This document shows positions 26,720-42,060 of a stretch of DNA of 64,000 nt, piece by piece. Within the stretch, counting starts at the first letter, position 1; every line of letters starts with the position of its first letter. The notes under the pieces were generated by a model. That model saw only the letters and a program-made list of their open reading frames with translations, ran no database searches and was not told the DNA's origin. The position numbers and the translations under genes were made by a program. The stretch is from Harmonia axyridis (lineage: Eukaryota > Arthropoda > Insecta > Coleoptera > Coccinellidae): the NCBI RefSeq assembly GCF_914767665.1, contig NC_059508.1, positions 21,736,001-21,800,000 on the forward strand, written 5' to 3'.

Positions 26720-26734
26720 TAATTTTACACATTA

Positions 26735-29700
26735 CTTTCACAATTCTCAAAATTTTTCAATTGAATTTGAAAGTACGTTTGTGTTCAAAAGGTGCTTCAT
26801 TTTGAACAAATAATCACATTTTCAGATGCCACCAGTGGCTCACAAGAAGGACATCATGGTTCCTTTTCTTCTCTATTTTTCAATCCACTGGTAAAATCAG
26901 AACAATTTCGCTTTCTTTATTCAATTTTTGGTAAAATATATATATTTGTTCGGATCCGGAAAAACTAACCGTTCAGAAGATGATTGAAAAATTATGGAAA
27001 TTTCACAATTAACCAAATGAAATTACTTATAATTTATTATATTCTCTGCAACGAATGGTTTTTGAGGAAAAAACATTAAAAAAGTCTTATTTATTTTTCA
27101 ATGGGAATATTCTATTTCAATTTGGAACCATTGTTTAGGGACACCCTGTGTATTCAAACAATCCAAGTTTCATGTGAATTTGTTCTACTCGAAATGAAAC
27201 ATGTTCCTATTCTTCACGATTAATTGATAAAAACATTTTTTTATTATTATCTTAGAAATATGTTCCGTATATACCAAAAAGGTTTATTAACACTACGTTT
27301 GAATTATGTCATGGATATTTATTAGGACTTGAAGGTTACGTAACAGAATATCAAACCATAATAATTATTCTGTGGCTCGAAAGTTATGGCGCTTGAATAT
27401 TTTCGTATTTTCCGGAAAATATCATGCAGAGAATTAACAAAACGTTTGACGGCCTATTCTGAAAAATTGATGGACACTCTGTATATGAACGTTTTAGGAA
27501 AAGAAGCAATAGTTAGAGTTATGAATAATATTGACGTGTCTCCATTCTAACACATCGGCCTCAAGTGGTGACGTAACATCTCGAAGAAAGGCCGATATGC
27601 AGGGGGACACTTCAAGCGTTGGCAGGTATAACCCAATTTGCCCAGACCAAGATAACTTTTAACGCATTCATATCGGTTTTTTAACTTAACACTATCAACA
27701 CTTGGTCGGCCAGCCGATAGGAAACTTCAGTCATGATACTATACACGACCTACGGCTCACGGTGTTAGCGACTGTGTAGAAAGAAGGAATACCTGACATT
27801 CGTTCTTTTCTTGATACATACACAGTCAACCGAAGCAATTTGAGACCCCCTAAGCATTTTGTTTGCGCGGGAATGATTATGTTTTCACAGTTTTGTATTG
27901 TTGTGACATTATTTAATTATTGAATAATAGGAATAATATTATCGAATCTCTGATGTTTCAGTGAAATCTTCTGGGACCTATGTACAATAATGTATGAAAT
28001 TAATGGTTAATTATAAAATATCAGGTTCACTGAATAATGCATTCGTACCGTTCAAAGATATTGGGTGATTATCGAACCATCATTTTTAATGGTAGGTAAC
28101 ACTTATTTTCATACAACATTTTCATTCATCACATGAATAAGAAAGCAATAAGAAATCACTGCCATGAAATCTATCTCATAAGAAATATTTCTGTGTTATC
28201 GAGAAAATATGTTAATATGAAAACTCAGCTCTGAAAATATCATTCTTGAGAGAATATGCAAAAATTGTACACTGGGTTGAGTGAAGTCGATGCGGGTTAT
28301 TTGGAATTCTTGGATTCATCGGTCAGCCGATCAAGAGGGTGGGACAATCTAGAATCGAATCGCTCATTAGAATTAAGCGATAAAATGCGAGAAAGTCAGG
28401 GGTGCACATATTCTTTTATTTCTTTGCTTCATTTCGTTAATCTAAGTGAATTCTGAATTTCTTCGGTTATCGAATTATGAACATATGGTGGAAAGTGTCA
28501 AGTAACGGTGACTTTGTAAGGTTTTCATAATGGAGAATACAATTCCATAATTTTCATACGACGACAAAAATTTTGTGACAGAGTTACCATTTTCTAGGAC
28601 CCTCAATGTCAAAACTGGTTCAGCGCATGAGTCAGAATCGTACTTTTTCAAAAACTATTCACGAAAAATTCAGTTGGTTAACCGGTAGCAAAATTCTAAT
28701 CAAACTTTTCTGTTGATACTGCCTGCTACATTCCTATCAAAAAAGGCCTTTCGTTTCGACTGGATAAGATAACTTGTAGTTTCTCGCGCTACGGGTAAAC
28801 CAGAAATTTCCAAAGAACATATTCATCCGGCTATGAAATCGAAATTGTTCAGAATAATGTAAATACATTGTACCGTGCTCAACTCGAATTCATCAACAGT
28901 GTTAATAATGGGTAAAGGGAAAAGCGTAAAATGATAAAGTATTTAATGAACATGTTCATTCTACTATCGACACAAGAACTTTTAGGGGAAACAATGAAAG
29001 TGTTAATTCGGAGAATTTTTAGGAGCTTGCTCAATTCGCCGTGACGTTATACGAAGATTTTGAGAAGTATATATTTTCGTTCCATCTGTTTGGTGTGAAT
29101 TATAGAAAACCATTCAGAACGATTCAATAGATTCGGTGACTAAAATGTTGAGGAAAAAATTCATAACGAAGTTGACAGTATTTTTCTTTGGAATTTTGAA
29201 TATATTCATTCAAGTACTAACTGATACTGTTTTAGGTTCTTATCTCTTTTATTACCATAAAATAAATGTTTTTGTTACTGAAAGATATGTTTTTGATTAT
29301 GTTTCAAATATGGCCTAGTGAAGAGCCACTTCTAGTTTTTGAAGACATTTTTAGTTCTAATTTATAAATAAATGAAACTATTCGATCTTTAATGACCTTT
29401 TGAAAACTTAAAATATTTTCACCTAAATTCAATTCTAAAACTAGATTCAAACCAAAATTATTAAAATAATCAAAACTACAATTCAGATAATAGCTCACCC
29501 GTTTATATAGGTGATACCTATTTCTAACGAGCCACTCACGTGCATTCAAATCATCTAAAGAGTGTCCATTATTTTTCACAATAAGGTTTGTAGTTGTAAT
29601 AATAAACTGCGATAATGATTGATATTTGAGTTGAACATAATGAAAATTTGAAAATTCAGAAATGATAATTGACATCTGATGAAATCAAAACTATCTACTA

Positions 29701-30660
29701 TCCACTCTCTTCCTTGTTTTTAGTCATTATTTGTACTGGAATATTGTGCACATGTCTGAGTCTCCGCAGATCATTTCTCGGAAAACGAAAGTTATTCAAA
29801 TGAAATTTCTTCTCTATTATATTATCATTACAAAAAACGGGTTCACTAGGTTTTCATGCCTTTTTTACACCAACTGTATAATGAAGATTCAATCAAAATA
29901 TTTTCTCATATAACCTCTGCTTCCAGGACATTGTTATAAAATATATAGTTCCAAAATAATCTGAATTGTGAACACCATTCGACATAAAACGTTCAAGTCA
30001 ACTATGTTGCTGAGTCGAACTTTTTTTGAGAATTTGAAATTCTTGTAAAATTTTTTTCAATTCAAATTTTTTTCCTCCAATGTAATGGTTCTGTCATATG
30101 TTCGAAATCAAAAAATAATTAAAATTTCTCGAAAAATTCACATTATTATTTCGTTTACTTATACAGTTACAACTATTCGTTCATTAGTTCCTGTTGAATA
30201 ATGGAGGCAAATGTTCACCATGAACTCTATTCCTTTTGACTGACCTAACATCATGTAGGATTTAGTCAATAAACATTGGTCGCTCGTATCTTAATAAAAT
30301 AAGGAAAGTCTGTATTTGAAATCCTTAAAATAGAACTCAACGCGCGTACATATTGAAATAAAGGATACTCATCAAAATATCGTTGCAATAATTCTCCATT
30401 ACATAATTTAATTATTTTTTTAAAATACGGCCTCTGGTTGTTTCTGCTTCATTAAGTAAAACAAACATAAGGAAGAAAACCAATTGTTCATAACGAATTA
30501 TTTATTGAATGAACAATTCAAGTTTGAATGTAATTAATATTTTTCATATGAAAGAGCAGGATAAACTATGAAAGGGTTAGGTAGTTATTCGAAAATAAAA
30601 ATAAGTCGAATAAAACTTTTGTTTATCAACAAATATGCTTCTTAATCTTAATATGTTTCA
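26735..30660. other. Non-coding nuclear-looking DNA
   Basis: AT-rich sequence without supported genes. A GC-richer patch at 27540-27800 (GGCCGATATGCAGGGG, CTTGGTCGGCCAGCCGATAGG) resembles neither coding sequence nor a known repeat. A 66-codon ORF at 28256 and a 123-codon ORF at 29304-29675 (minus) have no recognisable motif; I do not call them genes. Confidence 0.4.
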
Positions 30661-30664
30661 GAAT

Positions 30665-31730
30665 CATTTTAATTAAGTTGCAAACAACGCATTTGTCTAT
30701 AACAATCTTTTAAACAATTGACATAACAAACTTGTATTTGGACTATACGATACTTAATGCTCTCGGCGCCAAAAGAGTTAGCGGCAGGCCTGTTTTGAAC
30801 CAATACAGAAAGCTGATTTTTTTTTCATAAACTACATTTCAATTCCGAACAATTTGATTTTTAACTGGCTTTTGAAGCTACCTTCAAATTGAATATGGAA
30901 TTGAAGTTGACGTATGATGAAATCTACCTATGTCTCTGAAGAAAAGCCAAGCGAAGCGTTTTTCTGATTATTTCGCATCTAACTGCAGGTAGATTAAGTT
31001 AAATTTAAATTGTGGAATACTTTAATGAAATTGCATTTGCTTCTGCACGTCTGCTTCTTACAATATTCCACTTTAAATCACGAAGCGTTCGGATAAATTC
31101 AGATTTCACTCGTTTATATTCGATTTCAAAGGAGTACTCACCCTATATAAGTTAATGCTCCGTTTTATGATTCCGTTTATAATTATTTCCATCAAATTGC
31201 ACTGCACAACTTGTTTCTAGAATATTTCTTTTGAAACACGTAGTGGTCGAGGGACATCAAAGATTTCATATGTGAAATTTACCGAAAATTGAAAAAAAGT
31301 CATTCGTTAATAGGGGAAATTTGATGGGGAATTTATTCTAAACGAAAAAGTATATTTTTATTCATGCACTTGTTACTGCACCTGTCGTTTCCAGAATATT
31401 CCCTTTATTTCAAATAGCGTTCAAAGGACATCAAAGATTTCATACGAGAAATTGACCAAAAAAAAAAACAAAATCATTCGTTGTCCAAAAAATTTTATAG
31501 AAAACTTATTCTAGGTGGAAAACAAAATTTTTTTTCATTCCGTTTGATTCCATCGAATTGCACTTGTTGTTTCCAGAATATTTCCTCTATATCAAGTAGC
31601 ATCAAAGATCTCATAATATGTTAAATCAACTGAAAATAACTGAAATGTCATTCGATATCAAGGAAATTTGATAGGGAACTCATTCTAGGTAAAAGACAAA
31701 TTTTTTTTGTGATTCCGTTTGAAAAATTGC
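30665..31730. repeat. Dispersed repeat with diverged ~170-bp tandem units
   Basis: 30670-30810 matches 23090-23230 (CATTTGTCT, AACAATTTTTTAAACAA, TTAGCGGC). From about 31190 three diverged units of roughly 170 bp follow. Each has a CCAGAATATTTCC-like block, a GGACATCAAAGATTTCAT-like block, TCATTCGTT and AAATTTGATGGGGAA-like sequence. The same block occurs once near 23285-23370. No coding potential is seen. Confidence 0.55.
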
Positions 31731-31777
31731 AATAGATTGACCTTATTGATTTAATGACCTCATTGATTTAATTTTAG

Positions 31778-32070
31778 AGGAAGAACGGCTACTAGACACG
31801 CAAAAGGTCAAGAGAAAAAGAGAGTCGAATAATTCAAGCGATTCTGAGGAGAAGGGTAATTAATCAACAAATAATTGTAGTTTTCATTCGTTTAATTGAA
31901 AGCCATTTTATAAATTGCATTTTATTGGGAAATGATATGGAAACTTCTTATTTTATCTCAGAAACACCAAAAGTGAAACATCCGAAAATAAGATGGACAA
32001 AACAACAAAAGAATGCAATAGAATGTTCTCAAATTAGATGGAGCAAAGTATAAAGTCTGCTAAACTGGGA
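31778..32070 (+). pseudogene. Possible decayed last exons of a recombinase-like gene copy
   Basis: Two exon-like pieces with splice-like borders: 31778 (after TTTTAG) to about 31855 (before GTAATT), rich in Lys/Glu/Ser codons, and 31968 (after TCTCAG) to about 32053, which reads HPKIRWTKQQKNAI. The second resembles the C-terminal WTEEQKK segment of the gene at 54604-55052. The reading frame soon closes. This may be a fragment of the same gene family; the evidence is weak. Confidence 0.3.

Positions 32071-34569
<2,499 letters not shown>

Positions 34570-34617
<48 letters not shown>
34570..34617. repeat. (TA)n microsatellite at rrnL/MITE junction
   Basis: About 24 TA units between the 5' end of the inverted rrnL copy and the right half of a MITE-like repeat. 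Confidence 0.94.
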
Positions 34618-34621
<4 letters not shown>

Positions 34622-34760
34622 GTCGATGCGTTCATTGCTGGACCTACACTTTCAGATATCTATCCGTTCATTGCTGGACATCGTATTTATGTCTTAGCGG
34701 GAATAGCTGGACCAAATTCATACAGCGTTGTCAGATTTTTCCTTTTATATGTAGAATGGG
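34618..34760. mobile_element. Right half of a MITE-like repeat (copy 1)
   Basis: Begins TATGTCGATGCGTTCATTGC and matches the right half of copy 2 (42260-42400), including two CATTGCTGGAC blocks and ACAGCGTTGT. The left half is absent; inverted rrnL and (TA)n stand in its place. Confidence 0.65.
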
Positions 34761-35099
34761 GAAAAAATGTGAAACGGATTAAATTACACCTAACGTCGAG
34801 TAATTCTATATTCATACAATTATTTTACATCTATTTTCAAATTTTTCATATAATAATAATAACAGATCTTTCTTTCCTTCAGATAATTCAGAATATGAAT
34901 TGCTTCTTTGTTGTCATATCATTGACAATATGCCCACAATCTTTTATACTTCCGTGTTATAATGTGACCATTAACCAAATTTTTGAATCGGACACACTGG
35001 AATTCTCGAAAGTGTGTAACTTGAGCGGCTCGTGATCTGCTCAGCTTGCAGGTCTGTACGCAGCTATAGTTTTTTTCAACCGAATCAAAAAAATAAAGT

Positions 35100-35821
35100 T
35101 CTCAATTCGTCGAAACTGAAATCTGCACGCTGTGGAAGAATGTTGACTTCGAGATCCGTGCAAAATTTTATTGGAATCTGAATTAGATTTTTTGCATCAA
35201 AACTTGGGATAATTTTCTATAGATATTTTTTAATGAATTTACTAACGAATCGATACCAACAAAATTTCGGGAACATTTGCGCGTTGGTATGCTGCATGCA
35301 ATTAACAAGTTTCATCATGATCGGGTATGAATTTTTCGAGATATTTCGTAAATAACAATAATACCGTGGAAAAACAGGACATTTGAAATATTTTTTTTCC
35401 AATATCTCCAAAAATTTGAATCAGATCAAACTGAAGTTCAACTGACCCCTAGGTTTGTGCAGAATTTTATCGCAGTATGATGAATATATTCTGAAGAAAC
35501 GAATTTTCTCAAGAAAAATCAGGAAAATCTCCCGAAATAAAATTTTTTTTTAATTTAGTAGTTATTTGATCCATATAAAATTTTGCCGAATGTGCGTCGG
35601 TATTCTTCAACGAATTGCTCAGATTGTTTATGACAGGATCAGCATTTTTTTTCGGAAATAACAACGGAACTCAGGAAAAAACACAAAATTTGACATATTC
35701 GTTTTCCTATATCTCCGAAAATTAAGAACAGATAGTCAAGTCAAGGCATGTGAAGAAATTCATTGAAATCTGATGGGTTATTTCCAAAAAACAAAAATTT
35801 AGGATATTTTTCATATATGTT
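35100..35821. repeat. Degenerate ~305-bp satellite, left part
   Basis: Diverged units recur at about 300-bp spacing. Landmarks are a GATGAATNATT-like block followed by a T/A-rich stretch, AACGAATCGATACCAACAAAAT-like, TTTCATCATGATCGG-like and ATATCTCCGAAAATT-like sequences. It continues at 40808, on the other side of a Gypsy insertion. No coding potential. Confidence 0.6.
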
Positions 35822-36189
35822 TATAAGAATGTAATCAATTCTTATTTTTATAATCAAAGAAATAGATGATTTGATGTCTTGAATCTGTAAGATTTATTTT
35901 GTTTAGTTTAAAATATAACATAATAACATACAAAAAAGAAATAATATTATACAAAGTAATACAAAGAAATAAAATAAAAATAAATAAAAAGAAATAGCTT
36001 ACTAACCTGTAAGAAATCAAAAACAATGCCACTTCTTCGGGATTCTAAAATAACTCACAAATACCACATGAACTAGTCTTAGGTTAGAATCTCAGACATA
36101 GAACGTAGATCATAGAACATAGATCATAGAACATAGAACATAGAAGTTATAAAGTTGTTTTCCCTAAAAATAACAGTCTTATTTTTACA
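35822..36189 (-). repeat. 3' LTR of Gypsy element
   Basis: 368 bp, matching the copy at 40450-40807 except for a 10-base insertion (AATAAATAAA-like) and about three substitutions. It carries three tandem CATAGAACATAGATCATAGAA-like short repeats near 36095-36145. Confidence 0.88.
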
Positions 36190-36526
36190 TCCCCCCACAT
36201 AAAGTATATTACATGTTACATTACATGTTTGCGTTTTCACATGGGAGCAACTTAGTTACATGAAAATAATTATTGTCCTTTCTTTTATTTCCAATATTTA
36301 TCTCATATATAGTGTTAGAAATTTTTTTTCACTATTGGAAAAGGTCCTATTCTTATTTCATCAAAATTTTTTCTATTTAATTTTGATTTATTTTCAACGT
36401 AAACATAGTCTCCAATTTTAAAATCATAATGTTTCCTATTCTTGTCGATCAGTTTTTTATTGTATTCATGATAGCGTAAAGAAATTTTATATGCTATTTC
36501 CCTATCTTTTGGTAAATTTCTCTCTT

Positions 36527-37714
36527 CTATAAGTTCTTCTGGAGCAATGGGATCAGTTCTGCCACAAAGTACGATAAATATTCTGGGCTATATCCCGTTG
36601 TAGAATGGTCTGTTCTATTGTATTCTTCAATACATTCATCGGCTATTTTCGTCCATGCCCTAGTTTTCGTTTCGTTTTGTTTGCACCTTATTCTGTTCAC
36701 TAATGTCTGATTCAGTCGTTCATTCAGACCATTAGAAGAAGGACAATCTACTGTTGTGAAAATCAATTGTATATTCAAACTTCTCATATGTTGTCTGAAT
36801 TTTTCCGAATTTATTTCTGGGTATTGATCTGTTAATAGTGTTTTGATCGGTCGTTTATCTTGATTTTTATTAATTAATTTGATGAAATCTTCGGTTGTTT
36901 GGTGTTTTGAAGTGCTCGCAAATGCATATCTAGTAAAATGATCGACTAGGAGATGAAGGTATCTTTTTGAAGAGCGGTTTCCAGCAAAACCTCCAATTGT
37001 GTCTAATGACATTATTTCAAATGGTTCCTTTGCTGGGCCCAGGTGAGAAAGGAGACCATACTTTTGACCTACTCTCGTTTTATTTTTACAACATATTTCA
37101 CATGATCCACAAACCTCTTTTGTCAGTGAATCCATGTTCTGAATGTAATAAAACATCCTGATTTTATTATTTATCTTACTAGCACAAATATGGCCATAAT
37201 GCTTGTGCACTTTTCTGATCAAATCTTTTCCAAAATCATTCCACAAAATTATTTTTTTGTTATTTTTGTACAATTTGTAATGTATCTCTTTCTCTACAAC
37301 TGTTTTTCTCATACTATTTATCTTTAAGAGATTATTCTGTTGATCGTTTTTTACTTCATTTAATTCCACCAAATTAACTGTTCTTATACATTCGTCCATA
37401 TTCTCCGTTTCTTCCAGAACTGGGTTTCTAGAAAGGCAATCTGCTTCTACATTTCCTTTTCCTGGTTCATATCTAATCTCAAAATCGAATTGTGATAGAA
37501 AATTCATCATGTCACCCAGCTCTTCATCTGGTCTTGTACGAAATTCTTTCCCTTCTAATGGCTTATGGTCAGTAACAACAATAAATTTATGTCCCATTAG
37601 CCAATATTTACAAAATTTAATTGCCTCTTTAATTGCCAGATATTCTAGGAATATTGCTTTCTTGTTCTTTTGATATTCATTCAGTTTTTTAGAAAAATAC
37701 GCTACGGGTTTCAT
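36527..37714 (-). pseudogene. Gypsy pol: RNase H and integrase portion, frameshifted
   Basis: This 395-codon frame starts inside RNase H (VTDHKPLEG), then holds the HHCC zinc finger (HKHYGH...CGSCEICC) and the DDE integrase core (SLDTIGG, LLTDQYPE, NGLNERLNQ). Integrase joins the cDNA to host DNA. The frame is lost near 36575-36590. The expected C-terminal sequence continues in another frame down to about 36230, with a further frame break at an A-run near 36325. At the upstream end it is out of frame with the RT segment, broken near 37735. Not functional as it stands. Confidence 0.87.
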
Positions 37715-39246
37715 TTCACCATTAATCTGTTTTTGTGAACAGCTCCTACTCCTTGAATACTGGCATCAGTATATATAGTAGTATAGGCACTTGGGTCGAA
37801 AATTGGAAGAATTGGCTCAGAACAAAGGATGTCCTTAACCTTATTGAAAGCTTCCTGACAAGCCAATGACCAATTGAATTTTACATCTTTTCTCAGTAAA
37901 TTATGCAACGGTTCTAATAATCTAGCTGAATCTTTTATATATTTGTGATAAAAATTAACTTTACCCAAAAATTGCCTTATCTTCTTCCGAGTATCTGGTG
38001 GAGAAAAATTCCTAATGGAAATTAAATTGTCATTTATAGGTCGTACTGTATTGTTTCCTTCAATATGTCCTAAATATTTGACTTCTTCTTCTGCAAAATT
38101 ACACTTGATAAATTTAAGTCTGAATCCTTCATTACATATTGCATTCAAAAGATTGTCCAAATGTTCTATATGTTCGTCAAATGTTGAAGAAAATATTAGA
38201 ATATCATCTATATAATTTAGGCAGAATAAATTCAGGTTATATTTTCTGATAATATTATTCAATATACGTTGAAATATGGCCGGGGATGTTTTAAGTCCGA
38301 AAGGTAAACATTTCCATTGCCAGTGACCATTCTGTGTCACAAAAGCAGTCTTATATCTATCTTTGATGCGAATAGGAATCGACCAAAAGGCAGAATTTAC
38401 ATCTAATGTAAAGGATTTTGCATTTCGGGTCTTGGCTAAGATTTCATCAATTAATGGGAAAGGCTGTGGTTCGGGAACAATTAATTAATTGAGTTCACGA
38501 AAATCGACACACAATCTGGTTTTAGACCCTTCATCTCTCTCATATGCTAAAGTTACTGGTGATGCAAAAGGTGAGGAGGACTCCTCAATCAGATTCGCTT
38601 TCAACAATGTTCCTATTTGGAATTCTATCTCTTTTTGATCCTCCATTGAGCATCTGTACGGCTTTTTTGCTATAAATTTGTGTTCTAAAAGTTTTATATG
38701 TGCCTCATCATTTTGCACCTGACCAATATCAAACTTGTGTTTTGCAAAAATATGGTCATATTTATTTATTAAAACTTCAATTTTACTTCTCTGATTTGTT
38801 TCCAAATGGTCTAATTTTGCTTCGAAAAGTTCTGTTGGTATCCCTTCATTGAAATTGATGGTGTAATCATTATTATTATTATTATTGAGATAATCGATCT
38901 TTCTCTCTTCATTCATATCTAATCTTTGATAAATATTCAAATCAAAATCTTGTTTTAATTGAAAATTGGAAATAGAATCTAGTCCGAGTAGAATATCATA
39001 CTCGAAATTTTTCACCACAAAAAGTACAACTTCTTTTTCGATATTATCGATTCTCATTTTTGTAATTATTTTTCCTGAAAAATTTGCCCTGCCACTGACT
39101 GTTTTGAATGTGTTTCTATTCTCTTGAATATGTAGACATAACTTTTCTGCTACTTTGGAATTCAGAAGACTAACATTTGAGCCCGAATCATAAATTCCAC
39201 ATAATTCATTATTATTTATAAACACCTTCAATTTTATCAATGGCAA
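37711..39246 (-). pseudogene. Gypsy pol: protease and reverse transcriptase, one stop codon
   Basis: Two stretches in the same frame, 39246-38488 and 38484-37711, are separated by a single TAA at 38485-38487 just after DFRELN. The aspartic protease motif is YDSGSNVSLL near residue 18. RT motifs follow: the region around the stop, LPFGLKTSPAIFQR (~38280) and YIDDIL (~38210). The RNase H start YTDAS is near 37770, after which the frame breaks. Protease and RT would process the polyprotein and copy the genomic RNA. One nonsense codon and a downstream frameshift make it a dead copy. Confidence 0.88.
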
Positions 39247-39251
39247 CAGTC

Positions 39252-40271
39252 TTAGTGTTTTTGGTTTGAAATGGCCTCATTTAATTCATCCTGTATCCCA
39301 ACATTGTTTACCGTTCTTATGTTTCCAGGTATGTTCTTTTGTTCGACATTATTGGATTTATTCCTTAGCCGACAGACTGTTTCTAGGTGAAATCTACCTG
39401 AGAAGCCCTTCTTCTCACAAATTGAGCATGGTTCCTTCTTAATTGGTTTTCTATTTGTTTGTGAATAGGAAGGAATTGGTTCGGCAGATTTAGTCATTTT
39501 ATGATTATCTTTATTTCGACCGTTATCATATTTTTTTGAACTTTCTAGCTTTCGCAATTCACCCAATAATTTCTCCAAAGTTGTTACTTTTGATTGATTA
39601 ATTCTATCTTGTAAGATATCTGGCAAACTCGTGACAATTGAATCAATTAATATGTCAGTTGGAAAATTATTTCGGAGATTTAACAACAAATTTTCTTTCC
39701 TAAAAGCATAGTCCACTAAACTTCCTCCTATATACCTAAATGAATACGCCTCTCTATATTTATGCCAATTCGTTTCACAAAAACTCTCTAAGAAATTTTT
39801 TTTCCATATTTGAAAACTTTTGTCTAAACCTAATCTAATTAATTTAGAATCAAACCATTCTTTCGCTATTCCATCCATAAACAACCGTAAAATCAAAATT
39901 CTGTCTTCTTCTACTTCACAACGCGTGCATTCCGTCTCGAATTTTTCTAACCATAAATTAACTGAAACACTCTTACCATCAAAATTATTCAGCACAAAAT
40001 CCTCCTTTATCTTCTTGAAATCCTTTTTATTCTCCTTGCTTTTTCTTGGAAGTTCTACCGTATCCTGTGGTTCTGATGATTCTTGTCCAAATACTGTTCT
40101 CACGTATGCGGGTGAATAAATCAGTTGTAAATATTCATCCTTAAACATCACATCTTCTTCGGCATCAAAATATATTTCTTTCAACTCCGGGGTTAATGAA
40201 ATGATGCTCGTACGAAATGAACCTCTTGCTTTAATCGATTTCAAGATATTCTTCACCTTCGGTAGAGCCAA
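39252..40271 (-). pseudogene. Gypsy Gag (capsid/nucleocapsid)
   Basis: A 339-codon frame with the capsid-like helical region (WLEKFETECTRC, then WFDSKL) and a C-terminal zinc knuckle C-x2-C-x9-H-x4-C (CSIC...H...C). Gag packages the element RNA. It is in a different frame from pol, which starts just downstream, so pol would need frameshifting. No ATG precedes the frame in place; a likely start ATG lies at 40353 in another frame, suggesting a one-base break in the A-run near 40325. The frame itself is open. Confidence 0.78.
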
Positions 40272-40449
40272 AAGTTCATGATGGTCAGATATATCCTGTT
40301 TGTCCTCTGGTATTTCATAATATGTTTTTTCTGTTCTCGTAGTTTGGATCCATTTGAATTTGTATGTATTTTCTTCTTATCAGTATTTGATGCTTCCAAA
40401 GCGATGCAAATTTTCATGGTTGTGGTCATTATAGCTTACGTTTTTGATT

Positions 40450-40807
40450 TATAAGAATGTAATCAATTCTTATTTTTATAATCAAAGAAATAGATGATTT
40501 GATGTCTTGAATCTGTAAGATTTATTTTGTTTAGTTTAAAATATAACATAATAACATACAAAAAAGAAATAATATCATACAAAGTAATACAAAGAAATAA
40601 AATAAAAAGAAATAGCTTACTAACCTGTAAGGAATCAAAAACAATGCCACTTCTTCGGGATTCTAAAATAACTCACAAATACCACATGAACTAGTCTTAG
40701 GTTAGAATCTCAGACATAGAACGTAGATCATAGAACATAGATCATAGAACATAGAACATGGAAGTTATAAAGTTGTTTTCCCTAAAAATAACAGTCTTAT
40801 TTTTACA
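40450..40807 (-). repeat. 5' LTR of Gypsy element
   Basis: 358 bp, the partner of 35822-36189. Element transcription would start here and run leftwards. Confidence 0.88.
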
Positions 40808-42060
40808 TGTTTTTTGTTTAATTTACTAACAGTGCAACAAAATTTTTCAAGAAGTTGCACGTTGATATTCCTCATCGTCATACCAAGTTTCAATGCAAGC
40901 GCGTGAATAGTTCCAGAGATATTGGGGACATAACCTTGAAAATTCACATAACTATTACCCTGGAAACGTTCGACAGATTTGGCCCATTAACGAACTTAGC
41001 CGTCGCATCTCGATACGCAAGCCATCCGAAAGTTTTAAGTCGTTGGTTTTCTATGTTCTCGAGTTATCGAGGCAACGGACGGCCGTCCGGCCGGACAGAA
41101 TCGATTTTCACAATTTTGCACTATAGCATGCTGTTCCTTAGAACATTCGCGCAAAAACACTTAACTTGACATATTTTTCCCCAATTTCTCCGAAAATTGA
41201 GATCAAATGAGATTGAAATTTGGCACACTTCTTCAGAATGACGACTCCAAGGTACTTGTAGAATTTCATTGGAATACGATGAATACTTAACGAAAACAAA
41301 AATTTTTCCAACAAAAATACATTTCAATTAATCAACTAACTAAACGATTCCAATAAAAGTGAGCAATCTATTACGATTCAATATTTAAAATGGTGATCAA
41401 GTTCCATTATGATCGGTTCAGTTCTCATTGAGTAATTCCGGAAAAAACTACGATACCAAGAAGAAAGTCACGAAAATTGACATATTTTTTTCCATATATC
41501 TCAACAATTTGAGATTGGCTCAAACTGAAATTTAGCACACTATTGGAGAATATTTATCTCAAGACCTGTGCAGAATTCCTTCTGAATTTGATGAATTATT
41601 TTCGAAAAAAAAATTTCAACAAAAACAGAGGATAATTTTGGAAAAATATATGTTTTTCATTACTAACGCAACGATACCAACAACATTTTGCAAGCTGTTG
41701 CCAGTTGACATTCTGTAACCAATGACCAAGTTTCATTATGATCGGATCTGACAAAACGGAAAAAAAAACAAAAAATTTGACATATTTCTTCCCAAAAACT
41801 CCGATTGGAATTGGAATTGGAAGGAACTGAAATTTGATCAGCCGTTGTATAATATTGAACTCAAGATATTTACAGATTTTCATAGAAATATGATGTAGAC
41901 TTCAATAAAAAAAAATCAACTGAAATGAGATGAATTTGCGAAGATTTCAAATTTACTAAGAATAAGGTCCCAATTACCTTATGCGCATCGATATGCTCCA
42001 ATTAGTTGCCGAGTTTGGTTAGGATCAGTATCTTTTGAGTTATCCCAGAAATGAAAGCGA
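40808..42060. repeat. Degenerate ~305-bp satellite, right part
   Basis: Continues the array interrupted by the Gypsy element. Equivalent points recur near 41273, 41584 and 41888 (spacing 311 and 304). Shared blocks are AACGATACCAACAACATTTTGC-like, AGTTTCATTATGATCGG-like and TCTCCGAAAATTGAGATC-like sequence. No coding potential. Confidence 0.62.

Larger units (their letters stand above)
35822..40807 (-). mobile_element. Ty3/Gypsy LTR retrotransposon, complete but broken
   Basis: A 5.0-kb element on the minus strand with two LTRs (35822-36189 and 40450-40807), a GTGGGGGGAT purine tract before the 3' LTR, gag and pol. It splits the ~305-bp satellite. The LTRs differ by about three substitutions and a 10-base indel, so the insertion is fairly recent. 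A candidate 6-bp duplication ATGTTT is present at both outer edges. Gag and pol each carry breaks, described below. Confidence 0.9.

Noticed and set aside
27540..27840. GC-richer patch as a possible promoter of a nearby gene
   Set aside because: No downstream gene or core promoter element could be supported.
28256..29675. ORFs of 66 and 123 codons as possible nuclear genes
   Set aside because: No domain, splice context or biased composition distinguishes them from random ORFs.
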